Assembly (NCBI RefSeq): GCF_022458985.1
Contig: NC_061786.1
Location: 22,073,974 to 22,137,973 of the forward strand
Length of the DNA: 64,000 nucleotides
Origin: Mugil cephalus
Taxonomy: Eukaryota > Chordata > Actinopteri > Mugiliformes > Mugilidae
Direction of reading: 5' to 3'
The notes beneath the pieces are model-generated. The model had not been told where the DNA came from, did not search any database, and saw only the letters and a program-made list of their open reading frames with translations. The translations under genes were made by a program, and so were the position numbers. Below, piece by piece: positions 1 through 10,915 of this stretch (position 1 is the first letter of the stretch; each line of letters begins with the position of its first letter).

Positions 1-275
1 TCCATCCTTCCTTCCTTCCTTCCTTCCTTCATCCATGACCCAGTTGCCTTCCTTCCTCTATGACCCAGTTTCCTTCCTTCCTTCCTTCCTTCCTCTATGA
101 CCCAGTTTCCTTCCTTCCTTCCTTCCTTCCTCCATGACCCAGTTTCCTTCCTCCTTTCCATCCATCCTTCCTTCCTTTATTATTTCCTTCCTTCCTTCCT
201 TCCTTCCTTCCTTCCTTCCTTCCTTCCTTCCCTTCCTTCCTTCCTTCCTTCCTTCCTTCCTTCCTTCCTTCCTCA
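1..275. repeat. TTCC tetranucleotide satellite with a 37-bp higher-order unit
   Basis: Nearly pure TTCC/TCCA repeat. A short spacer reading roughly ATGACCCAGTTTCC recurs near 36, 60, 97 and 134; the last three are 37 bp apart, so part of the tract is a minisatellite built on the tetranucleotide. Long open frames here are low-complexity artefacts. Confidence 0.95.
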
Positions 276-1260
276 TGGACTCATGTCCTGACATTTTCTT
301 GCAGAGTTCACTGGTAGAATTCACAGTTCATTGGTCCATCAATGATGAGCAGATGCAGCGGAACAGGCCCAAACCAGGACATTAGCGCCCCCATGTGTCC
401 TGGAGGGATGAGGTTCTGATGCTGGAATGCAGTGTTGGTTCATCTCCAAACATGACGATGCCCAAACATTTAAACCAAAATATTCTGCTCTGGTCTCATC
501 TGTCCACTGTCAGGACTTTAGAGATTAGTGCTGCACTGTGTTTAATCTCCAGATCTGAACCCTTCTGCTGACGTTTAATGCTTCAAGTTCCACTGAAATT
601 TATTCTTATGTTTTCAAAATTCAAAACTGATTCCCTGCAAGGTGGGAGATGCACAGGGGGGATCTGTGATTATTCCAGTTCCGGTGCTTGTTGCTTAATG
701 AGGAAGAGGATTATTTGTCAAACTGAAAACAGTTCATACATAAATTGTCGTTAATTACGACCCCCCTCATGCTAATGGCTCATACATTTTAATACCACAG
801 AAACACAGCTGTTATCTTGTTATGGTTATGAATAATATGCGTAAGAAAGAAATGACAGTAAACTGAGGTGACGTGAAACTAAAATCTAATTTTTGGTTCC
901 AATCTATTTGTTTATTTATGAAAATACAATGCAGTAAGTATTTATAGAGGAGTTTGATGAAGCAGCCTCCAATCTGACCATGTTATCCTTCCCAGAATCC
1001 TCCCGTCATGTTTTTAACACACAGCTTGTTTTCAGAAATCTACATAATTGCTCATTTAGCTGAAGGAAGGTTAAAGGAAATCTGCTCTGTCAGTGAGTTG
1101 GTCAACGGCGCCACCGTCTGGCTGCAAATGATCATTTTGGTCCAAGTCTGAACTCAAAATATTTAAGGTAAAACTAGCTCCACAAATCCTACGGACCTAC
1201 CTAGTGCCTTCACTTGTGTTATTTTACCCTGTTACGCTTTGTTTTCTCAACCTGTGACCA
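276..1260. other. Intergenic, no gene recognised
   Basis: AT-rich unique-looking sequence with stops in all frames. I see no exon, RNA gene or clear transposon ends here. Confidence 0.5.
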
Positions 1261-1263
1261 TTA

Positions 1264-1810
1264 AAAGTAAGAGTGTAAGACAGTTAAATAAATAAATAAA
1301 TAAATAAATGAATAAATAAAAAATAAATAAAGACAGAAAGAAAAAATAAAGAAAGAATATAAAATAAGAAATAAAAATTAGAAATGAAATACTAAATAAA
1401 TACTAAATAAAATAAAATACAAAAAACTACTAGTAAAAAGAAGAATCGGCGTAAGACAGTTAAAAAATAAAAATTTGAAAAATGAGAAATAAAAAAAATT
1501 AAAATTAAAAACTAAATAAAATAAAATACAAACAATACTAGTTAAAAGAAGAATAGGTGTAAGACAGTTAAAAAATAAAAATGTGAAAAATGTGAAATAA
1601 AAAATTTAAAATTAAAAACTAAATGAAATAAAATACAAAAAACTACTAGTAAAAAGAAGAATAGGTGTAAGAGAAAAAAAAATAATAAATAAAATTTTTA
1701 ATATTTAAAACTAAATAAAGAAAAATAAAAGAATAAAAGAAAAAATGGAGAATAATATCTTTAACAAAAATAAAAAAATAAAATTAAACAAAATAAAATA
1801 AAAAAGATTT
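1264..1810. repeat. A-rich minisatellite, about 107-bp period
   Basis: The landmark GTAAGACAGTTAAA recurs near 1275, 1451 and 1558, with a related GTGTAAGAG near 1666. The last intervals are about 107-108 bp. Between landmarks the sequence is AAATAAAA-type runs with a shared ACTACTAGTAAAAAGAAGAAT segment. The tract ends about 350 bp upstream of the mavs copy A first exon. Confidence 0.8.
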
Positions 1811-2009
1811 GCATACATACTTATCGATAAGCAATAGAAATAGAATTAAATATAGACTATAAACACAGGAAGGATAAATGATAATGTGGCTGGAAAAGCG
1901 TTAACACGGATAAGATGAAGTTACCAACTACAGCTTTAAAGTTCAGTAATAATATATCGTATGACTTTATTGTGGCTATAATATTCACATTTTAGAGCTG
2001 AAAGGAGTT

Positions 2010-2150
2010 TCCTGCTTCCGTGACGTCATAACAGAACAGGAAACGTCAGTAGCTGAAGCCCCGCCTTCCCTACGGTCTATTTCAATTACTATTGGCTCTT
2101 ACGTTGATTGACGGACATTTTATCCAATAGGAGGAGAGAACCGTGTAGGT
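2010..2150 (+). promoter_or_regulatory. mavs copy A promoter block
   Basis: A perfect CRE palindrome TGACGTCA lies at 2021-2028. After it come CCCCGCCTTCC, ATTGGCTCTTACGTTGATTGACGG and CCAATAGGAGGAGAGAAC. The last three recur with few changes before mavs copy B (11890-11975), so the proximal promoter was duplicated with the gene. The ATTGG and CCAAT motifs suggest NF-Y-type sites. The CRE is not repeated at copy B. Confidence 0.6.
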
Positions 2151-2154
2151 GTGT

Positions 2155-2240
2155 GTGTGTGTGTGTGAAGAGGAGACGTGTTTCAGACCAGGAATAACTG
2201 AGACGAAGCTACGAACCTCTGGGACCATAAAACAGGACAG
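2155..2240 (+). other. mavs copy A non-coding exon 1
   Basis: The exon ends with ACAG followed by GTGAGC. The segment ACGAACCTCTGGGAC and the donor recur in the copy B first exon (to 12076). The 5' end is approximate. No coding frame joins it: exon 2 begins directly at the ATG after its acceptor AG. Confidence 0.6.
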
Positions 2241-2889
2241 GTGAGCCTTAAATTATACTTAATTACAATTTATCCACTTAAATCAAGTGTTTAAAGACAG
2301 AAGTGATGTTTAATTGTGTAGTTTAGTGTCTGCTTCTTGGTTAGCTAGTCGTACCAATGTGATTGCGTGTAACTTAACTTCTGTTATTTAGCTCTGTTGG
2401 TGTTTATCAGGTTTTTATTATTCACAGACACATATCTGCCTCCACGCTGTTGCTCTGTTTGTGCTGCGCCTTTTAAATTACTAGAACATCATTAGTTTGT
2501 ATTGTAGAGCCTTAAAAAGTAGTTTTAGAGACACATTTAAGTAGCTGTGTGTGTGTGCAAAATTCACCCACAAGCCTTAACTTTAAAAACAGGATTGATT
2601 TATTATTTCCTCGTATAAGACCAACCCTGGTGGCATTTACTTCCTGTTAGCCCATTTCTTAAGAGCTTTGTGAGCAAATATAAGAGTAAAAGCTTGTGAA
2701 ATTCTACTGAATCTGTTTTTTATTTGTTTGTTTTATGCATGATCCAGAGTCAGGACTGTCCAGAGGTAACAGGTTAATTTACCTGTATCTTTATCCTTTT
2801 CCCTGAGAAAAAATCATAAAAAAAGGTTGTGACTGTGCACAAGGGTTTTATGTTATTAAATAATTAAGGCTGCAGCCGCTGATCTCCTC

Positions 2890-2905
2890 TTTCACTTTCA
2901 CTTTC
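2890..2905 (-). promoter_or_regulatory. ISRE/IRF-binding-like element in mavs A intron 1
   Basis: Read on the minus strand this is GAAAGTGAAAGTGAAA, three GAAA cores with 2-nt spacers, the textbook IRF/ISRE arrangement. It lies about 95 bp before the copy A coding exon. The matching place in copy B (13400-13549) has no such triplet. Function as an interferon-response element is an inference. Confidence 0.55.
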
Positions 2906-3001
2906 ATCACGTTTTGTTTTAGGTGATTTCACATTTCACACGTAGCGAAACATGTTTGTCGACGTTTGAAACTTTTTTTTGTCCACTCTCTGTGTTTCCA
3001 G

Positions 3002-6000
3002 ATGTCGTTCGTCAGAGACAAACTCTACAATGGATACGTGCGACGGAATATGGCGACCATTGCTAAAAACGTGGATGTTTCAGAAATAATGATGCATCTG
3101 CCCTGCCTCACTATCCACGACCGGGTACATTGCTCTCATTTCAATCACCTTTACTGATGAACACATTAATTCTTAATCCAGTCAGTGCGTTTACATGCAG
3201 AGCTTAATGGAGCCACGCTCGAAGTTCCACTTTCTGAATGTGGTCCCAGTTTACATGCAATGTAAAAACTCAAATAGCTGACGGGAACATATTCTCCTCC
3301 TCCACACTAGGTGGCGATATGTGTCTTTCCGGCAGGTTAATACGACCTAATATGTCATATAGTAAACAACTGGAGTCGTTCATGTGTCAGACCGGCAATT
3401 CAGACACCAACCAGATGGACAATAGTTCAGCCTTTTTAATCTCATACGTAATGTGTTCGCTACGTCTGGTGCAGATAGATGGCGCTATCCCTCAGGTGGT
3501 TCTTCTACCGGCTCTGTTTACCTTCTTCTTCTGCGACTGGTTCTCTTGGATGTTTTTGTTCTGGGGTCATACGGCAGCGCTGTGGTTTGTAGCGCATGCA
3601 CACATGCGTTGTCCAGTTAAAGTCAGATTAAGTCGTATACATGATGGAGAAAATCAACTTCCGGTCACATTATCTGGGCGTCTTAATCAGATAAGGACAA
3701 CTCAAATTTTAGTCGGAGTAATGTATTTACGTGCACTTATGTTGTCCAGTTAAAGTCGGATTAAGGCAATATTTAGTTTTTTCCACGTGCATGTAAACTT
3801 ACATGCAAATATTGGCTTATGTCCCTCTTTCCTCTCCCTGTCATTTGTGATACAGCTGACGATAGAGGAGTTATCTGCATTTTATAGAGGGTATGCATTG
3901 ACGTCACGCCCCCCTGAGCTGCAAAAACATGGTGAAATGTATCAATAAATACACAGAGACGGGGAAAAATTCTGATTATCAGATCAAATTAAGGACAATT
4001 GGACTCGACAATGAAACGTACAAACTAGTATGGATTTGGAAAAGTGGATTAGCCTCAGTTTCAGTTAGTTTGAGGTTGTTTCAGTCCTGATAAATGTAGC
4101 TAAATAAAAGATGCTAACGCTAAGAGCTTTACCGAGAAGTAACATTACTCATACAAAACTGTAGCATTAAAAGGATGACGAGGAGTGATCACAAATATTC
4201 CGTTTATTGAACTGAAATAGAAAACTGGTCCTGCTCTTTATGTTGCACTAAAAAGAGACAGACGACTGCTCTGATAATTGATTGTTTGTGTGTGTTTTTT
4301 TTCCGCAATCTAATTTTAGGAAAATATAGAGGCAAGAACAAATAACCATGGGAAATCAGAGGGCATGGTGCGTCTTCTGGAATGTCTAAGGAAAAGAGAA
4401 AACTGGCCGGAGCAGCTGATCGAAGCTCTCGAAGCTTGTGAGCATCCGACGATCGCAGATGAAATCAGAGAAAACTACAACTCTCTGAGAGGCATCAGCA
4501 GTAAGTCACCAAAGGCTTTACAGTTTATTAAAGCATGAATGTTTCCCTCAAATAAAAAATATATTCAGCTTTTGTAGAATAATCGTTGTTTATTGCAAGA
4601 AAAATACCCTCCTCCTTCCTTGTTGTTTGACTTTGAGAGATGACTCTGTGCAGACTCGTAGGCAGGATGATAAATGTATTTCTCTACAGTTTCAGATTTA
4701 AATATCAGTTTTGTTTGCTTTACCCCAGAATCAGACCGAAGCCCTCCTCCAGTTTCAGTCTCCAGCGTCCATCCAACACCTGCCAGTCGTGAATCCATTC
4801 CCGTGACCGTGGCTGCAGAGCCAGCTACCAAGAGCCCCCCAAACCAAATCCTCAAACCTGCTCCTCCAACCGAGCCCCTCCCTGAACCTCCACAACCAGC
4901 TCAGGTAGAAGCTCCACCTCGTCCATCAACACCTCCTCCCTCCCCCGAGACCCAATACTCCGAGGCGACCGCAGCCCCTCTGCCGTACCTAGAGGTTAAC
5001 TCTCACCTGGAGCCGGAGGAAAGCTCTGAGTCGGACATCCAGGATGATACGGGTGCGACCACCGATCGACCACAGCTCAGTCCTGAACACTGTGAACCAG
5101 GCGCTCGGGCCTGGTCAGAAGACAGGCCACCGCAAAGTCCTTCTTTGCTGAACTCGAACAGGACCGGTGAATCCTCGTTCCTCACCCCAGAGAAGCCTCC
5201 GGTCCAGGACACAGCGCCTCCTGTCTGCAGAATTCCTACTCCCATCCTGCAGCCTGAAGAGACGTCTGAACCTCCTGCTACACAGGTAAATACCAAAACA
5301 GCTTTAAGACCGACTGGACGGCAGCAATACGATACTGAGCACAATTCAGGCTGATATCGGCGATACCGGTATGATACTTTGTGGAAATACACCCTAATGC
5401 ATCTGGTAAATCTAAAAAAAAAAGGATTTATGTATTTATTTTTATCTCTGAAGTATATTGTATATTGTAGTGGCCTCTTCTGTGCAGCACCATATGCATA
5501 CGGAGCTGCCAGTTTAAAGGTTGACTTTATGATAATATTTTGACTTTTTTATCGAAATTTCTACTTCTTTTCTTAAAGTGCATGATGAAAAAATAATCTA
5601 CTTCCTCTAGTTTTTTTAAAAATGTTCTACTCTTCAATAGTAAAGGCTTTTTCAAACACTAAAAACTAAAAATAAAGCAATAAAACCATTAAAATAAGGT
5701 ATTGTTTACCTATTAAAAACTACTATAAAATGAAAACTTGCATCTTAATTCTGACTCTGTGCTGTGCATTATGACTGAAGTATCGATTTTAGAGCATAAA
5801 GACCTGGTATCAGTCGATCTGCACATCGCTACTAGACGGACTGGTTTTACCCGGGGAATTCCAGTAATTTGTAATAACAGCGGAGGTCGTCTCTGATCTT
5901 TTTGTAAAGTGAAGTTGGTGATAATCTGGCATCTAGGGGGGAAAAAAAAATGAATAATTGATAAAACTCTGTCCTCAATTTCACCTGCAGACTGTTGAAA

Positions 6001-6605
6001 GACGCCCAGAGACAGAAACCGGAGCGACAGTCTTCCCAGCGCCTGGTGATCATGATGACGATGATGACGATGATGAAGATGATGTGTGTCTGAGCAAACC
6101 TGGGCATCTCGTCAGTATACAACCACAGAGTGAAGCCACTGCCGCCACCTTCACTGCATCCACTTTACCTCAGGCGCCGTACTCGGGTGACAGCGGGCGT
6201 CTGGAAATGAGCGAAGGCGTCTCTGCATCGTCGGCGGCGAAGTCGGTCTCAGCTCTGCAGCCGTGCCAGGAGAACGGCTGCAGAGCTCCCGAGTACAACG
6301 AACCCGAGGAGAACCACTACGAGTCCCCGCGCGAGAGCCTCGACTCCCAGGAGGTGCTGGTGAACGTCGGGCGAGTAACCGAAGAGCCGTCCATCCTCAA
6401 CCAGGACGGGCAAAGCTCCGCACCTCCGCAACCTTCACCCAATAAAGCTGCTGTATCCAGTTTGAACCCCTCCTGCAGTGAGACCTGCCCCCCCTCTGGG
6501 ACTAAAGGTTCCTCATCGGCCCTGTCGGCCAACGGGAAATACATCCTGACTGCTTTAGGAGTGGGTGCCTGTGCTATGTTGGTGGTGTGGAGGTTTAATA
6601 AGTGA
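3002..6605 (+). CDS. mavs: Mitochondrial antiviral-signalling protein, copy A
   Basis: This is the RIG-I/MDA5 adaptor of the mitochondrial outer membrane. Coding exons are 3002-3124, 4320-4500, 4729-5285 and 5991-6605, with phases 0,1,0, giving 491 residues. Residues 1-95 form a CARD (KLYNGYVRR, LLECLRKRENWPEQLIEALE, then ADEIRENY). The middle is Pro/Ser-rich and has an Asp tract near residue 310. The end is a membrane anchor, YILTALGVGACAMLVVW plus RFNK (about 471-491). PVQDT at 259-263 is identical to the human TRAF2 site, and PEENHY at 392-397 matches human PEENEY. Further PxE sites are PEESSE (197) and PEETSE (277). The ATG follows the exon 2 acceptor directly. AATAAA lies about 12 nt after the stop. 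The assignment rests on CARD plus anchor plus motifs and on neighbouring pank2. Confidence 0.93.
3189..3798. mobile_element. MITE with GTTTACATGCA inverted ends in mavs A intron 2
   Basis: The left end reads GTTTACATGCA (3189-3199) and the right end TGCATGTAAAC (3788-3798). Internal segments such as GTTGTCCAGTTAAAGTC(A/G)GATTAAG occur twice. This is the common teleost non-autonomous DNA transposon type with such ends. A 171-codon open frame inside has no recognisable domain. Confidence 0.7.
5330..5830. repeat. Degenerate CGATA-rich transposon remnant in mavs A intron 4
   Basis: Repeated ATACGATACTGA, GATATCGGCGATACCGG and, at the far side, GTATCAGTCGATCTGC resemble the subterminal sequence of teleost hAT-like MITEs (compare 61627-62170). 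Precise ends and target duplications are not visible. Confidence 0.35.
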
Positions 6606-7355
6606 TGGAGGATCCAAATAAAAGGCGCGGTGCCTTATCGCAGTCACTGCACAGGCGAAGGTGTTAATTAATCATTAATTAGCTGACTCTCCAGACCTTT
6701 GATCTCGTCATTAAGTATCGGTTTGACTGTGTTTTTATCCTTTTATCTTTTAAGACTTAATTCTTCAAGTTTTTTAAGTGTAAATAATTCAAACAGATCA
6801 ACACGAAACAAAACAGCACATAAAAGCATAAAGGTGTAAAATTTACTGCTTGTTTACCGCATGTCAGTTCATGCAGTGATTCACAAGGTGCAGACATAGA
6901 TTTTAAAGTCCGAGTCCAATGAACCAAGTAAGGATCAAGGAGAATAGATTCTTGGCAATGCACAATGAAACAAGACCAAGAACAGAGTAATAATATCAAG
7001 TATAGTCCAGAGAGTTATGTCTCCCACTTCGAATATACTCATTAAAGTGTCCCCAGACTGCAAGAAACTTTTCATGAATATCTGACAAGATGAATTTCTT
7101 CCAGGTAAATACAGGAGACCATATAATTCAACCATTTTTTATTTTTTTGAAAAAAAGAGAAACTGATTTCCAGTCTCTAAGAATGAGACAAAAAATTGAA
7201 GTATTATCAGGAATCAGCTGTTTCCTGTATATAACACTGTGCAAGTGGAGAATGTCCCAAAAAAAAAAAATCTTAGGACAAGACAAGAAAAAGTGACATA
7301 GAGTCCTGTCCTCTAATTTTTATTTATCACAGGTAGCAGATCTTTTTACTTTTAA

Positions 7356-8171
7356 CCTCCTGAGACCTGGTGTCCTCATATGGGGACATTATATATATAT
7401 ATATTTTTTTTTTTTGCAGCTTCATTTAGACCTGTTGTCTTCATAAGGAGACACTTTTATCTGCCATGTACTGGTAGCGTAGGATCTATTTATTCTTATT
7501 AACTTTTCCAGGTTGATATCCTCCTGAGACCCTGCGTCCTCATATGGGGACGTTAAGTTTTATGTTTGTGGCAGCTTCTTATTCTGCTTCATTTGAACTA
7601 GACACTAGTTGGTGTAGCGGTCTCATAACAAAAGTGGACAAAACCTCAGTTTTACAGTTTATGATTATTAACACAAGTTCAATCAATAGTAACGAGATAT
7701 AACTTTGCTAATTAGCATGTACTCGATTGAGGACGTTGGGACTTTATTATTTTTAATTCCGCTTTTGCACAGCATGACATGAGAATGAACAATTTTATAT
7801 TTCATTACATATTGGTGATAATATTGATATAATATTTATATTAATAATACTATATAAAATAATCCTGGGACATAATTTTTTCCGAAAGCTACTTCCTGTT
7901 TAAAGACGACGCTTAGTTTTCATAGTTTTTAGGTCCTACTGATCCCAAATGAAGAGAAATGCAAACTAAAGCTCAGGTCTCAGGAGGATATGAAATACAC
8001 CCCAAATTCTGCTTTTGCCTTAAAAATACACAGTTTCATATTTTGGTGACTTAAATTGTGAAAAGTTTATGCTTATTTTTGTATACTTGTTAGGTCCTAA
8101 TAATCACAAATACCTAAAGGTCTCGTATCTTAAAAAGAATCATTCCAAACAAATGTTTAGCTCTCAGGAGG
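7356..8171. mobile_element. piggyBac-like MITE flanked by TTAA, with a nested copy
   Basis: The outer copy begins CCTCCTGAGACCTGG and ends CTCTCAGGAGG, with TTAA directly outside both ends (7352-7355 and 8172-8175), the target duplication of piggyBac elements. Inside it a second copy runs 7520-7987 (CCTCCTGAGACC to GGTCTCAGGAGG), flanked by ATAT. Both left parts carry GTCCTCATATGGGGAC and both right parts TTAGGTCCTA, so one member inserted into another. Confidence 0.75.
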
Positions 8172-8179
8172 TTAAATTA

Positions 8180-9430
8180 ACATAGATAGTCAAAAATCAA
8201 GTCTCCCCTTAGTGTTGAGACACTTCCTGGAAGTGGGTTATGATCTCAGGTTGTTATTTTTGCACTTACTTTTAAAAAGGTCAATGAGGCTTAAATACTA
8301 CGTGGTCTGTATTTATTGATGTACAGATATTTCCACAATATGTAGATTTTTATCTTCCCATGAAATCAAATTTGATGCTTAAGGTTAAAAGTCAGGTTAG
8401 GTTTAGAAAAGTTACTTAAAAATGTTGATGCCTCATTCTGCACTAGGGGGCGTGTAATAACGTGGCAGCCAATGAAATGCTTGCTTGAATTTCCATGCCC
8501 CTCCCCCCCATTCGTCTCCCCTTCACGGCCTTCTACATTTAAAAGGCAGCTTTTAAAGGACACACTGATAATAAACTGTTCTTTTTTTAAATGCTGCACC
8601 CAAGTTTGTACTTTTTTCAAAAACATATTATTTTCTTAAAGAGACCAGATTCACAGTATAGACATGCAACACATGCCAGTTTGTGATCTGTGTATATCTA
8701 ACCTTATCGCCCATGAAATTAATTTAAATGTTGAGTTGTTTTATTATAATATTTCTTGCACTTTATGTGGCCCCACAACGGCACAAAGGTCATTTTATAA
8801 GTATTCTTAGTGGTATTTTAGAGTTTGTAGTTTCCTGGAAACTGCACCTGCACCTACGTGATAAATTAGCATCCAATTAAATTCTTTCTTGAGTTTTCAT
8901 GTCGAGGTAAATATAGAATATGACATAAAACACTTTCCTAGACGTCAGAGACGGAGATGGCCAGCTACTAAGTATTAAATTACAACAACGTCCCTACTTC
9001 GTGGAAACTTCATGCACCAACATGTTTTTTGCATTTTTGAACTTGCGTTTAATTAAATATGGATTTCTAGCTCAGTATAAACGCCACTGATGTTTGCTGT
9101 AACACACGGTTACACAAGGACTTTTTTTTGCACAACAATGACACAAGTGAAATGTTGGGATGTAAACTGAGTTAATTTATGAATTAAAGCTTTGACCATG
9201 ACTGCAAAGATGTACCAAGTTCCCCTTTGTGCCTCGGATCTATTAGATTTAGTTTTATTCAAAGAAACATATAAAAGCAGGAAAATAGGATTTCACCTGA
9301 TGATGTCATCCTTCCCATCATCCTCTAGTTATTCTGATGATGAGGTCAAATCTGCTTGTGCCAAGATTTTATACTTATACTGTTTCAATCAAATTAGTTT
9401 CATGCCTATAAAGTCATAAAACTATTATGT
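8180..9430. other. Intergenic, no gene recognised
   Basis: AT-rich with short frames only. I see no exon with paired splice signals and no complete repeat. Confidence 0.4.
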
Positions 9431-9499
9431 TTCTTCTTATTATCATACAGCAGATCTCACAGGGGATGTGACTGATCTGCCGCCGTCGCTTTTATTTTA

Positions 9500-9840
9500 T
9501 CCTTTTACACTTTTAATTTTCTCTGCACGGGAACAAGAGCAGGAAGCAGGAGCTAACAAGAGAGATCATATTACTCCAGTTTCGGTTTCTCTTAGAATTA
9601 AAATTTAAAATCCTCCTCTTTCCTTCCAAGGCCCTTAAAGGCCAAACTCCGTCGTATCTTAGAGATGTCATTGTAACAGATCAACAAATGCCAACAAATC
9701 ACTTGGATATCTATCTAAAGTTTAAAGAAGTGGAATGAGCTGGCAGTTCTGCAACTTTTAAGGTCAGGCTTTTTATAGTTAAGGCTTAATTGTCAGAATG
9801 CATCAGTAATCTTTCCAGGAACTTGTTTAAAGTTAACAAC
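9500..9840 (+). mobile_element. LINE 3' fragment (CR1/L2/Rex-like)
   Basis: GATCATATTACTCCAGTTTC, followed by AAATTTAAAATCCTCCTC and GCCCTTAAAGGCCAA, matches the C-terminal part of teleost LINE ORF2 (the HITPVLxSLHW...FKIL...YKALxG...PSYLRD stretch as usually translated). The tail AGGTCAGGCTTTTTATAGTTAAGGC fits the LINE 3' end. It is decayed and much truncated. AGTTTCGGTTTCTC at 9578-9591 inside it is an exact ISRE consensus. Confidence 0.55.
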
Positions 9841-9894
9841 GCCCATTCCTAGTGTCTGGTTTGGTCAGGTGGGGGGGTCAGGGGTCATATTATC

Positions 9895-9967
9895 TGCCAA
9901 AACCCGGGATCGAACCAGGGCCCTTTAGATCTTCAGTCTAACGCTCTCCCAACTGAGCTATTTCGGC
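9895..9967 (-). tRNA. tRNA-Phe (GAA), variant copy
   Basis: A 73-nt cloverleaf without intron, anticodon GAA. The acceptor stem carries one G:U pair (GCCGAAA with TTTTGGC) where the other three copies have G:C, and there is a change next to the variable loop. No T4 Pol III terminator follows within about 40 nt on the minus strand. The 3' flank (CTGGTTTGGTCAGGTGGGGG on the plus strand) is shared with the copy at 10479. Confidence 0.85.
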
Positions 9968-10169
9968 CCAGATATTGATATTTCTGCACCGTCATACAGT
10001 AGCAGCAAATACTGACAAATGGACAAATGATAATGAACTAAACACAGAATAAAACAAGGCACCTATGTACGTTCCTCACTACAGTTTTACAATCAAACGT
10101 GTCAAGTTTCAGTTCAATTTACAAGTTCAATTTAATAATAAGGCGCCCAATTCAAGTCATTGGACACTA

Positions 10170-10262
10170 ATCAGGCGTAACATTATGACCACCTTCCTCA
10201 TGTTGTATAGCTCCATCAGAGAATGGACATGGAACCTCTGAGGGTGTCCTGTGGTGTCTGTT
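10170..10262 (-). mobile_element. Tc1-like transposon terminal fragment
   Basis: CAGGCGTAACATTATGACCACCTTCCTCAT, then ACCTCTGAGGGTGTCCTGTGGT, matches (split here by short gaps) the 3' end of a very common teleost Tc1/mariner element read in reverse. Only the terminus remains, without a transposase frame. Confidence 0.6.
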
Positions 10263-10269
10263 ATCAGTG

Positions 10270-10489
10270 TGTACATCTATGTCTTAGATGTATTTATATT
10301 ATTTAAATCAATATTCTGTTCAACGTGCACGTCACAAAATGCCTTGAAAATAAAAAGGCACTGTTGTTAGACACAGTTTATGTTTTCATTCTTTAAGCTC
10401 CAGCATCAGATAACACCTTAATGATGCCCCTCCTAGAGTCTGGTTTGGTCAGGTGGGGGGGTCGGGGGTCATGATGTCTGCCGAAACCC

Positions 10490-10523
<34 letters not shown>

Positions 10524-10915
10524 AACGCTCTCCCAACTGAGCTATTTCGGCCCATAGAGAGAGAGAGAGGATCAGATTTTTTTTTTTTTGCAGCAATTAT
10601 TCAGACTTCAGACTATTTAATAAAGCGCTGATACCAGATGAGAACGATCCAGGACCAAAGGAGTCGTCTCAAATCTTTGTTAGTTAGTGAATTTGACTTC
10701 ACTAACTAACAAACCACTTGTGTTCTGTACACAGTCCGGACCAGAGACTAAACACCAGCTCGCTTCTGAACCCCGGGGAGGTTTTTCTCTGTCAGCAACT
10801 TCACACGTGATCTCTACATTTTCACTCCATCTCTGCTGTCAGTGGAAGGAATTCCTTCCGCTGACGTCCAGGAATGTTTCCCGGGACTCGGTCACAGAGT
10901 AGATTTAGTGACAAG
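10270..10915 (-). repeat. tRNA-Phe-bearing repeat block, left copy
   Basis: This segment, including the tRNA at 10479-10551, is repeated in opposite orientation at about 39185-39950. Shared landmarks include CACAAAATGCCTTGAAAATA, GAGAACGATCCAGGACCAAA, ACAGTCCGGACCAGAGACT and GGAATTCCTTCCGCTGACG. By eye the copies differ at a small fraction of positions apart from indels. Confidence 0.8.
10479..10551 (-). tRNA. tRNA-Phe (GAA)
   Basis: A 73-nt intronless cloverleaf with perfect acceptor pairing (GCCGAAA/TTTCGGC), anticodon GAA in loop CTGAAGA, and intact A and B boxes (TAGCTCAGTTGG; GGTTCGATCCC). No T run follows within about 100 nt on the minus strand, so termination is unclear. Confidence 0.93.

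Noticed and set aside
58-385. Several open frames rich in PSFL or GRKE
   Set aside because: They are translations of the TTCC satellite.
3238-3753. 171-codon open frame in mavs A intron 2
   Set aside because: It lies within a MITE bounded by GTTTACATGCA inverted ends, and its translation has no family features.
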